From contig NZ_JAGFWR010000001.1 of the NCBI RefSeq assembly GCF_017599305.1, positions 868,001 through 932,000 on the forward strand: a DNA stretch of 64,000 nucleotides, read 5' to 3'. The DNA is from Micromonospora antibiotica. GTDB lineage: Bacteria > Actinomycetota > Actinomycetes > Mycobacteriales > Micromonosporaceae. The first letter of the stretch is position 1; every line of letters starts with the position of its first letter. Shown piece by piece: positions 54,884 through 64,000 of the stretch. A model generated the notes under the pieces. It was not told the DNA's origin and did not search any database. It was given only the letters and a program-made list of their open reading frames with translations. A program made the translations under genes and the position numbers.

Positions 54884-56419
54884 ATGACCGCCAGTACGAA
54901 CGACCCCAAGGTGACCGTCGTGGTCCCGGCGTACAACTCCGGACCGCACATCGAGAAGCTCGTCACCTCGTTGTTGAGCCAGTCGCTGCCGGCCGGCGAG
55001 TTCGAGGTCATGTTCGTCGACGACGGCTCGACCGACTCGACCGGCGCACGGCTCGACGAACTGGCTGCCGCCCATCCGCACATCCGGGTGCTGCACATCG
55101 ACAACTCCGGCTGGCCGTCGCGGCCCCGTAACCTCGGCGTCCAACACGCCCGGGGCGAGTACGTCTTCTTCGCCGACGACGACGACTGGTTCGGCGAGGA
55201 GGCGCTGGAACGGCTGTACGCCTGCGCCCGCGAGCACGACGCGGACCTGGTGGTCGGCAAGATGGCCGGGCACCGCCGTTCGGTGCCGCGCGAACTGTTC
55301 CGGCGCAACCGGTTCGACGCCACCCTGGCTAACGCGCCCCTGATCGACAGCCTCACCGCGCACAAGCTGTTCCGGCGCTCCTTCCTCATCGAGCACGACC
55401 TGCATTTCCCGGAGGGCAAGCGCCGGCTGGAGGACCACGTCTTCGTCACCCGGGCGTACTTCCTGTCCCGCCGCACCTGCGTGCTGGCCGACTACGTCTG
55501 CTACCACCACCAGCGGCGGGTCGACGCCGGTAACGTCACCGCCACCGCGCTGGAGCCGGCCGGCTACTTCGTCAACCTGCGTGAGGCGCTCGACATCGTC
55601 GACGCGCACACCGAGCCGGGTGCGCTGCGGGACCGGCTGCACCGGCGGTGGCTGCGCAACGAGATGGTCTCCCGACTTCGCGGCCGGCGGTTGCTCGACG
55701 CGCCCGCCGACTGGGTGGACCAGTTGGTCGGCGAGGCGCAGCGCACGATCCGGGACCGGTTCGCCCCGGGCGTCGCCGCCGGTCTGCCGCCGCTGCAACG
55801 GATCATCACCCGGCTCATCGAGCAGGGCCGCACCGCCGACCTGCGCCGGTTGGCCCAGTGGGAGGCGGCCGTCCGGGCCCAGCCCACCGTGCAGCGGGTC
55901 GAGCAGGACGGCGGCGTCCTGACCGTCACCCTCACCGGCGAGTTGTTCTTCGGCGACCAGCCGCTCACCCTCACCGCCGACGGCGAGCAGCGGCTGCTGG
56001 TGGTGCCGGTGGACGACGTACCGGCCGACCTGCGGGACGCGACCCCCGGGATCAAGCAGTCCAAGCTCGACGTCATCGCCCGGCGGCGGGACACCCGGGA
56101 GGAGTTCTTCGTGCCGGTCACCGGCACCGTCGAGCTGGTCCCGGTGGGCGACGGCACGCTGCGGCTGGTCCGGCGCGGCACCGCCCGACTCGACGTCGGC
56201 GCGCTCAACGGTGGCCGCAGCAGCGGCACCTGGGACCTGAAGGCCCGGGTCACCTGCTGTGGCTGGACCGAGGACGCCTCGCTGCCGGTGGCCTTCCGCT
56301 GCGCGGCCGACGGTGCCCGTCCGGTCACCGTGGCGCACCTGGACAGCCTGCGTTTCCGGCTGCGGCGGGCGGTGGCCCGGCGGGTGCCCGAGTCGATCCG
56401 GCGGGCCATCCGCCGCTGA
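54884..56419 (+). CDS. Family 2 glycosyltransferase (TarS/TarP-like)
   Basis: A 511-residue protein. The GT-A domain (about 1-220) has VTVVVPAYNSGPHIEKLVTSLLSQSL, FVDDGSTD, SGWPSRPRNLGVQHARGEYVFFADDDDW (the DxD site) and LEDHVFVTRAYF. A linker and a beta-rich C-terminal region (about 320-490) follow. This layout resembles TarS, the GlcNAc transferase that decorates wall teichoic acid, with its C-terminal trimerising modules. The sugar is unknown. It is monocistronic, 28 kb from the polymer-export locus. Confidence 0.83.
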   Translation: MTASTNDPKVTVVVPAYNSGPHIEKLVTSLLSQSLPAGEFEVMFVDDGSTDSTGARLDELAAAHPHIRVLHIDNSGWPSRPRNLGVQHARGEYVFFADDDDWFGEEALERLYACAREHDADLVVGKMAGHRRSVPRELFRRNRFDATLANAPLIDSLTAHKLFRRSFLIEHDLHFPEGKRRLEDHVFVTRAYFLSRRTCVLADYVCYHHQRRVDAGNVTATALEPAGYFVNLREALDIVDAHTEPGALRDRLHRRWLRNEMVSRLRGRRLLDAPADWVDQLVGEAQRTIRDRFAPGVAAGLPPLQRIITRLIEQGRTADLRRLAQWEAAVRAQPTVQRVEQDGGVLTVTLTGELFFGDQPLTLTADGEQRLLVVPVDDVPADLRDATPGIKQSKLDVIARRRDTREEFFVPVTGTVELVPVGDGTLRLVRRGTARLDVGALNGGRSSGTWDLKARVTCCGWTEDASLPVAFRCAADGARPVTVAHLDSLRFRLRRAVARRVPESIRRAIRR

Positions 56420-56651
56420 CCCGGCCGGTACGACCGGTCGGGCCGTCCCGCCCGTCCACGCACCGACCTCCCCACCGCACCGTGACCGCCGTCACCGGCT
56501 GCGGTGGCCGGCGTGAAGAACACGTCAAGAAACCGCGGCTGCCCGTCTAGGTCGCGTTATGGACCCTGCCCGATCGGATCAGAGCGCGTTGTGATTGCCC
56601 GGCGTGGCCGGAAGGCGGTCACGGCGTTCGGGTCCGGTTGAGGGAGTCCGC

Positions 56652-56735
56652 GTGTCTGACGTGGTGTTCGTACTGGTGACGGTGGTGCTGTTCGTGGCGC
56701 TCGCCCTCGTGGTGAGGGGCGTGGAGAAGCGGTGA
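56652..56735 (+). CDS. 27-residue membrane peptide upstream of kdpF
   Basis: GTG start, then a single hydrophobic helix ([22 protein letters not shown]) with a basic end GVEKR. Its stop overlaps the kdpF start (GTGA). It is the size of KdpF but lacks the KdpF PERF end. GAGGGAG lies before the start. It may stabilise the Kdp complex as KdpF does, or be a leader. Confidence 0.55.
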   Translation: MSDVVFVLVTVVLFVALALVVRGVEKR

Positions 56736-56821
56736 ACGCCGTCAACGCCGTCGGCCTGGTGCTGGCGATCGGCCTGGGTGTGTTCATGGTCGTCGCGCTG
56801 CTGTTCCCGGAGCGCTTCTGA
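56732..56821 (+). CDS. kdpF: KdpF subunit
   Basis: A 29-residue single-helix protein with the KdpF hallmark ending LLFPERF. It stabilises the KdpABC potassium ATPase in the membrane. Start GTG 56732 overlaps the upstream peptide; its stop shares a base with the kdpA start (TGATG). Confidence 0.88.
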   Translation: MNAVNAVGLVLAIGLGVFMVVALLFPERF

Positions 56822-58476
56822 TGACCACGACCACAGCGGGCGTCATCTTCATCCTGTCCCTGGTGGTGGCGCTGGTCGTCGCGTACCGCCCGGTCGGCGA
56901 CCACCTGTACCGGGTGGTCGCCGGCACCCGGCAGTCCCGGGTCGAGCGCGGGGTGTTCCGGCTGGTCGGGGTGAACCCGGCCGCCGAGCAGTCGTGGGGC
57001 GTCTACGCCCGCAGCGTGCTGGCCTTCTCCGCCGTCTCGGTGCTGTTCCTCTACGCCTTCCAGCGGTGGCAGGACCACCTGTGGCTGTCGCTGGGCTTGG
57101 ACCCGGTCGTCCCGCACGGTGCCTGGAACACCGCCGTGTCGTTCGTGACCAACACGAACTGGCAGTGGTACGCGGGTGAGTCGACCATGGGTCACCTGGT
57201 GCAGATGGCCGGGCTGGCGGTGCAGAACTTCCTGTCCGCCGCGGTGGGCATCGCGGTGGCGGTGGCCCTGGTCCGGGGGTTCGCCCGCAGCCGTACCGGC
57301 GAACTGGGCAACTTCTGGGTCGACCTGGTCCGGATCACGCTGCGGGTGCTGCTGCCGGTGGCGGTGCTCGGCGCGGTCGTGCTGATGCTCGGCGGGGTGG
57401 TGCAGAACCTCTCCGCCGGCACCGACGTGACCACCCTGACCGGCGGCGGGCAGACCATCCCCGGTGGGCCGGTGGCCGGCCAGGAGGTGATCAAGGAGTT
57501 GGGCACCAACGGGGGTGGCTTCTACAACGCCAACAGCGCCCACCCGTTCGAGAACCCGACGGCCTGGACGAACTGGATCGAGCTGTTCCTGATCCTGCTG
57601 ATCCCGTTCAGCCTGCCCCGGGTCTTCGGCCGGATGGTCGGCCAGCACCGGCAGGGCTACGCGATCGTCGCGGTGATGGCCGTCCTGGCGCTCGGCAGCG
57701 TCACCCTCACCAACGTGTTCGAGCTGGCCGGGCACGGCACCGTGCCGCAGGCCGTCGGTGCGGCGCTGGAGGGCAAGGAGGTCCGTTTCGACGTGTCGAA
57801 CTCGGCGACCTTCGGCGCGGTCACCACGCTGACCTCGACCGGCGCGGTGAACTCCGCCCATGACTCGTACACCGCGCTGGGCGGGATGATGACGCTGGGC
57901 AACATGATGCTCGGCGAGGTCGCCCCCGGCGGCGTCGGCGCGGGCCTGTACGGGCTGCTGGTCCTCGCGGTGATCACGGTGTTCGTCGCCGGTCTGATGG
58001 TCGGCCGGACCCCGGAGTACCTGGGTAAGAAGATCGGTTCCCGCGAGATCACCTTCGCCTCGCTGTACTTCCTGGTCACCCCGGCCCTGGTGCTGATCGG
58101 CACGGCTGCCGCCTTCGCCACCGGCAACGCCTCGACCGCGTTGAACGTCGGCCCGCACGGACTGTCCGAGGTGCTCTACGCGTTCACCTCGGCGAGCAAC
58201 AACAACGGTTCGGCGTTCGCCGGGATCACCGTGAACACCCCGTGGTGGAACACCGCCCTCGGGTTGTGCATGCTGCTCGGCCGGTTCCTGCCGATCATCC
58301 TGGTGCTCGCGCTGGCCGGCTCGCTCGCCCGCCAGGCGCCCACCCCCGCCTCCGAGGGCACCCTGCCGACCCACCGCCCGCTCTTCGTGGGGATGGTCGT
58401 CGGCGTCACGGTGATCCTGGTGGCGTTGACCTTCCTGCCCGCGCTCGCCCTCGGCCCGCTGGCCGAAGGGCGGTGA
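56821..58476 (+). CDS. kdpA: KdpA, potassium-binding subunit
   Basis: A 551-residue membrane protein of the KdpA family, the K+-selective pore-like subunit. Marks: [28 protein letters not shown] (first filter region), [47 protein letters not shown] and [13 protein letters not shown], the repeated selectivity-filter-like segments. Length is normal. It overlaps kdpF by one base. Confidence 0.95.
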   Translation: MTTTTAGVIFILSLVVALVVAYRPVGDHLYRVVAGTRQSRVERGVFRLVGVNPAAEQSWGVYARSVLAFSAVSVLFLYAFQRWQDHLWLSLGLDPVVPHGAWNTAVSFVTNTNWQWYAGESTMGHLVQMAGLAVQNFLSAAVGIAVAVALVRGFARSRTGELGNFWVDLVRITLRVLLPVAVLGAVVLMLGGVVQNLSAGTDVTTLTGGGQTIPGGPVAGQEVIKELGTNGGGFYNANSAHPFENPTAWTNWIELFLILLIPFSLPRVFGRMVGQHRQGYAIVAVMAVLALGSVTLTNVFELAGHGTVPQAVGAALEGKEVRFDVSNSATFGAVTTLTSTGAVNSAHDSYTALGGMMTLGNMMLGEVAPGGVGAGLYGLLVLAVITVFVAGLMVGRTPEYLGKKIGSREITFASLYFLVTPALVLIGTAAAFATGNASTALNVGPHGLSEVLYAFTSASNNNGSAFAGITVNTPWWNTALGLCMLLGRFLPIILVLALAGSLARQAPTPASEGTLPTHRPLFVGMVVGVTVILVALTFLPALALGPLAEGR

Positions 58477-58481
58477 CCACC

Positions 58482-60718
<2,237 letters not shown>

Positions 60719-60719
<1 letters not shown>

Positions 60720-61600
60720 TGCGCCCACCCGCCTGGCTCGCCGCCCACCTCGCCGCGTTGCGCGCCCTGCTCGTGTTCACCGTGCTGCTCGGGGTGGCCT
60801 ACCCGCTGACCCTGGTCGCCGTCGGCCGGCTCCCCGGCCTCGACGCGAAGACCGACGGTTCGCTGCTGACCGTGGACGGCCGGACCGTCGGCAGCACCCT
60901 GATCGGGCAGTCCTTCACCGACGCCGACGGCGACCCCGTCCCGCGCTACTTCCAGTCCCGCCCGTCGGGGGCCGGCGACGGCTACGACCCGACCGCCTCC
61001 GGCGCCTCGAACCTCGGCCCGGAGAGCGTGCTGGACACCCTCGCCGTCGACCCGCAGGACTCGACCCGGAGCCTGCTCAGCCAGGTCTGCGCCCGCAGCC
61101 GGGCGGTCGGCCTGCTCGACGGCGTCGACGGGCGGCGGCCGTACTGCACGCCCGACGGGGTGGGGGCGGTGCTGGCGGTGTTCCACGCCGACGGGCTGAC
61201 CGGCCGGATCACCCGGGTGGTCAGCGTCAACCAGACCGCCCCGGCCACCCCGTTCGTCACCTCCTGGCAGGGGGTGCCGGTGGAGCTGGCGCAACCCGGG
61301 GAGGACTACCGGGCCGCCGGTGGGCTGATCACCCCGGTCCGGGGGGACGCGCCGGCACACCCCGCCGTCCCCGCCGACGCGGTCACCGCCGGCGGCAGCG
61401 GCCTCGACCCGCACATCAGCCCCGCGTACGCCGGGATCCAGGTGGCCCGGGTGGCGCGGGAGCGCGGCGCGGACCCGGCGGTGGTCCGGCGGCTGGTCGC
61501 CGAGCACACCACCGGCCGGACGCTCGGCTTCATGGGTGCCCCCGCGGTGAACGTGCTGACCCTCAACCTGGCCCTCGACCGGAGCCTGCCCGCCCGCTGA
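60719..61600 (+). CDS. kdpC: KdpC, accessory subunit (long form)
   Basis: A 293-residue KdpC: an N-terminal helix (LVFTVLLGVAYPLTLVAVG), GSTLIGQSF, PRYFQSRPS, and the C-terminal GGSGLDPHISPAYAGIQVARVARERG and NVLTLNLALDRSLP that define the family. It is about 100 residues longer than the E. coli protein; the extra part (about 100-205) lies between the two conserved blocks and holds two cysteines. Its start ATG overlaps the kdpB stop. Confidence 0.92.
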
Positions 61601-61682
61601 GCCCCGACGCCGGCACCCCCGCCCGGGGTGCCGGCCCGGCGGTCGCACCCCGGGGCGGTACGCACAGCGAGAGGATGGTCCC

Positions 61683-64000
61683 GTGCCACGAGGTGAACTG
61701 CGCATCTACCTGGGTGCCGCCCCCGGCGTCGGCAAGACGTACGCCATGTTGGAGGAGGCCCGGCGGCGGGCCGAACGGGGCACCGACGTGCTGGTCGGCC
61801 TGGTGGAGACGCACGGCCGGCCGCACACCGCCGCGATGATCGGCGACCTGCCGGTGCTGCCCCGGCGCACGCTGCGCTACCGGGACGCCGAGTTCACCGA
61901 GCTGGACCTCGACGCCGTGCTGGCCCGCCGCCCGGAGCTGGTCGTGGTCGACGAGTTGGCGCACACCAACGTGCCCGGCTCCCGGCACGGCAAGCGCTGG
62001 CAGGACGTCCAGGAACTGCTCGACGCGGGCATCTCGGTGCTGTCGACGGTCAACGTCCAGCACCTGGAGTCACTCAACGACGTGGTCGCCCGGATCACCG
62101 GCACCACCCAGCGGGAGACCGTCCCGGACGCCGTGGTCCGCGCCGCCGAACAGGTCGAACTGGTCGACATGACCCCGGAGGCGCTGCGCCGGCGGATGGC
62201 ACACGGCAACATCTACCGGCCCGACCGGATCGACGCGGCGCTGGGCAACTACTTCCGGGTCGGCAACCTCACCGCGCTGCGCGAGCTGGCCCTGCTCTGG
62301 CTGGCCGACAAGGTCGACGACCAGCTCGACCGGTACCGGGCCCAGGAGGGCATCTCCGCCACCTGGGAGGCCCGGGAACGGGTCGTCGTCGCCCTCACCG
62401 GCGGCCCGGAGGGGGAGACCCTGATCCGCCGGGCGGCCCGGATCGCCGCCCGCAGCAAGGGGGCCGACCTGCTCGCCGTGCACGTGGCCCGCGACGACGG
62501 GCTGGCCGGGGCGGACCCGGCCCAGCTCGCCCGGCAGCGGGTCCTGGTGGAGAGCCTCGGCGGCAGCTACCACCAGGTGCTCGGCGGGGACGTGCCGGCA
62601 GCCCTGCTCGACTTCGCCCGGGGGGTCAACGCCACCCAACTGGTGCTCGGGGCGAGCCGGCGCGGCCGGTTCGCCCAGCTGATCGCCCGGGGCGTCGGCG
62701 TCACCACCACGGCCCGCTCCGGGGCGATCGACGTGCACCTGGTCACCCACCCGCAGGCCGGGCGGGGCCGGCGCGGGGCCGGGATGCCGGCCGCGCTGTC
62801 CCGACGGCGTCGGCTGCTCGGGTTCGCCCTCGCCGTGCTGGGCCTGCCGCTGCTCACCCTGCTGCTGTCGGTGTTGCCGGACCTCACCCTGACCAACGAC
62901 ATCCTGATCTTCCTGGCCGGGGTGGTCGGGGTGGCGCTGGTCGGTGGGCTCTGGCCGGCGCTGGTCGCCGCGCTCGGCGGATCGCTGCTGCTGAACTGGT
63001 TCTTCACCCCGCCGTACCGCACGCTGACCATCGCCGAGGCGGACAATCTCCTCGCGCTGGGCGTCTTCGTCGGGGTGGCGGTCGCGGTGAGCTGGGTGGT
63101 GGACGTGGCGGCCCGGCGTACCCGGGAAGCGGCCCGGGCCGCCGCCGACGCGCAGACCCTGGCCACCGTCGCCGGTGGCGTGCTGAGCGGTGAACGGCCG
63201 CTGCCGGCGCTGCTCGACCGGCTGCGGGAGACCTTCGGGTTGCGCGCGGTCAGCGCCCTGGAACTCGTCCCCGACGCGCGGGGGCGGCCCGGCCGGACCC
63301 ACGAGGAAGGGGCCTGGCGGCGGGTGGCCAGCGTCGGGGTGGACCCGGCGGGCAGCCCCGGCGCGGGGGAGACCACGGTGCCGGTCGACGACCGGCTGAC
63401 CGTGGTGCTCAGCGGCCGTCGGCTGGAGGCCGCCGACCGGCGCATCGTCGAGGCGTTCGCCGCGCAGGCCGCCGTCGCGCTGCGCCAGGAACGACTCGCC
63501 GAGGAAGCCGCCACCGCCCGGCCGCTCGCCGAGGCCGACCGGTTACGCACCGCGCTGCTCGCCGCCGTCAGCCACGACCTGCGTACGCCGCTGGCGTCGG
63601 CGAAGGCCGCGGTGAGCAGCCTGCGCAGCCCCGACGTCGACTTCGACCCCGAGGACCGGGCCGAGCTGCTCGCCACCGCCGACGAGTCCCTGGACCGGCT
63701 CGGCCGGCTGGTGGCGAACCTGCTCGACATGAGCCGGTTGCAGGCCGGCGCGCTGGGCGTCACCCGCACCGCGATCGGGCTGGAGGACGCCGTACCGCTG
63801 GCCCTGGACGAGCTGGGGCCGGCCGCCGCCGACGTACGCACCGACATCCCCGCCGACCTGCCGGCGGTCGACGCCGACCCGGGCCTGCTGGAACGGGTGC
63901 TGGTCAACATCGTCGCGAACGCCCTGCGGCACAGCCCGGCCGGGCAGCCGCCCACGCTCACCGCCAGCAGCCACGCCGGGCAGGTGGAGCTGCGGGTCAT
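61683..64000 (+). CDS. kdpD: KdpD sensor kinase, N-terminal part (gene continues past the right end)
   Basis: The visible 772 codons cover nearly the whole protein. The KdpD domain has GAAPGVGKTY (Walker A, 11-20) and VVVDELAHTNVPGSRHGKRWQDV (Walker B region), then a USP-like domain, four helices near 380-480, a GAF-like region, the HisKA phospho-acceptor His631 in VSHDLRTP, and the N-box VNIVANALRHS at the edge. It senses K+ and turgor and phosphorylates KdpE, whose gene is expected next. It lies 82 bases after kdpC. Confidence 0.94.
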   Translation, partial: MPRGELRIYLGAAPGVGKTYAMLEEARRRAERGTDVLVGLVETHGRPHTAAMIGDLPVLPRRTLRYRDAEFTELDLDAVLARRPELVVVDELAHTNVPGSRHGKRWQDVQELLDAGISVLSTVNVQHLESLNDVVARITGTTQRETVPDAVVRAAEQVELVDMTPEALRRRMAHGNIYRPDRIDAALGNYFRVGNLTALRELALLWLADKVDDQLDRYRAQEGISATWEARERVVVALTGGPEGETLIRRAARIAARSKGADLLAVHVARDDGLAGADPAQLARQRVLVESLGGSYHQVLGGDVPAALLDFARGVNATQLVLGASRRGRFAQLIARGVGVTTTARSGAIDVHLVTHPQAGRGRRGAGMPAALSRRRRLLGFALAVLGLPLLTLLLSVLPDLTLTNDILIFLAGVVGVALVGGLWPALVAALGGSLLLNWFFTPPYRTLTIAEADNLLALGVFVGVAVAVSWVVDVAARRTREAARAAADAQTLATVAGGVLSGERPLPALLDRLRETFGLRAVSALELVPDARGRPGRTHEEGAWRRVASVGVDPAGSPGAGETTVPVDDRLTVVLSGRRLEAADRRIVEAFAAQAAVALRQERLAEEAATARPLAEADRLRTALLAAVSHDLRTPLASAKAAVSSLRSPDVDFDPEDRAELLATADESLDRLGRLVANLLDMSRLQAGALGVTRTAIGLEDAVPLALDELGPAAADVRTDIPADLPAVDADPGLLERVLVNIVANALRHSPAGQPPTLTASSHAGQVELRV

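Noticed and set aside
56420..56651. c-di-AMP riboswitch before kdp
   Set aside because: Searched by eye because c-di-AMP controls K+ uptake elsewhere; the conserved elements are absent.

Overview
The window reads as one piece of a very GC-rich actinobacterial chromosome. Third codon positions are almost all G or C, many genes start with GTG, and several gene families are typical of Actinobacteria (SepH, DUF3027, DUF2530, DUF3152, DUF6153, an MT0933-type small protein, citrate synthase 2, CsoR). Together they suggest the Micromonosporaceae, probably Micromonospora or a close relative; this rests on family recognition, not on a search. I see no rRNA, tRNA, phage, transposase, integrase or CRISPR array. 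About 65 genes are supported, two of them cut by the window ends.

Layout. 1-9 kb: housekeeping and transport genes (MFS, DUF3027, purine/uracil-type permease, a MarR + MFS efflux pair, ThpR, an aldo/keto reductase, the division protein SepH). 9-17 kb: serC, citrate synthase 2 and pdxH, then an MFS transporter, a sugar epimerase, a nitroreductase, a glutaryl-CoA-dehydrogenase-type enzyme and a DUF4230 protein. 17.9-19.2 kb: a repeat-rich spacer with two long inverted repeats, a 29-bp tandem repeat and a G-rich 7-bp repeat. 19.2-26.5 kb: sdaA, then a tight wall-glycopolymer (teichoic-acid-type) locus: ABC-2 permease, ATPase, CDP-alcohol phosphatidyltransferase, and a GT2 / CDP-glycerol glycerophosphotransferase fusion. 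26.6-32 kb: a MalK/MsiK-like ATPase, a thioesterase, and a beta-phosphoglucomutase / GH65 phosphorylase pair for alpha-glucan disaccharides. 32-44 kb: MerR-thioredoxin, AI-2E transporter, P450-ferredoxin pair, hemerythrin, F420/FMN-type oxidase, lipocalin, carbonic anhydrase, and a secreted coiled-coil protein with an M15-like domain behind a c-di-AMP (ydaO) riboswitch. 44-50.5 kb: YibE/F protein and a copper locus (DUF6153, DUF305, CsoR, CopZ, a small membrane protein, CopA) with two CsoR boxes. 50.5-56.4 kb: CsbD, a lipoprotein, DUF2786, a DUF3152 metalloprotease-like protein, an RsbW-like ATPase and a TarS-like glycosyltransferase. 56.6-64 kb: kdpFABCD, preceded by an extra 27-residue membrane peptide.

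How the parts fit. The wall-polymer locus, the later TarS-like transferase and the riboswitch-controlled wall hydrolase candidate all concern the cell envelope. Kdp (potassium uptake) and the c-di-AMP riboswitch are both classical outputs of potassium/osmotic control. The copper locus is a complete sensor-chaperone-exporter set. Ten genes have a TANNNT -10 element 6-7 nt before the start codon, which predicts leaderless mRNAs. Convergent and 3' regions carry long, nearly perfect inverted repeats; some share sequence modules across tens of kilobases, so they look like a dispersed repeat family used as terminators.
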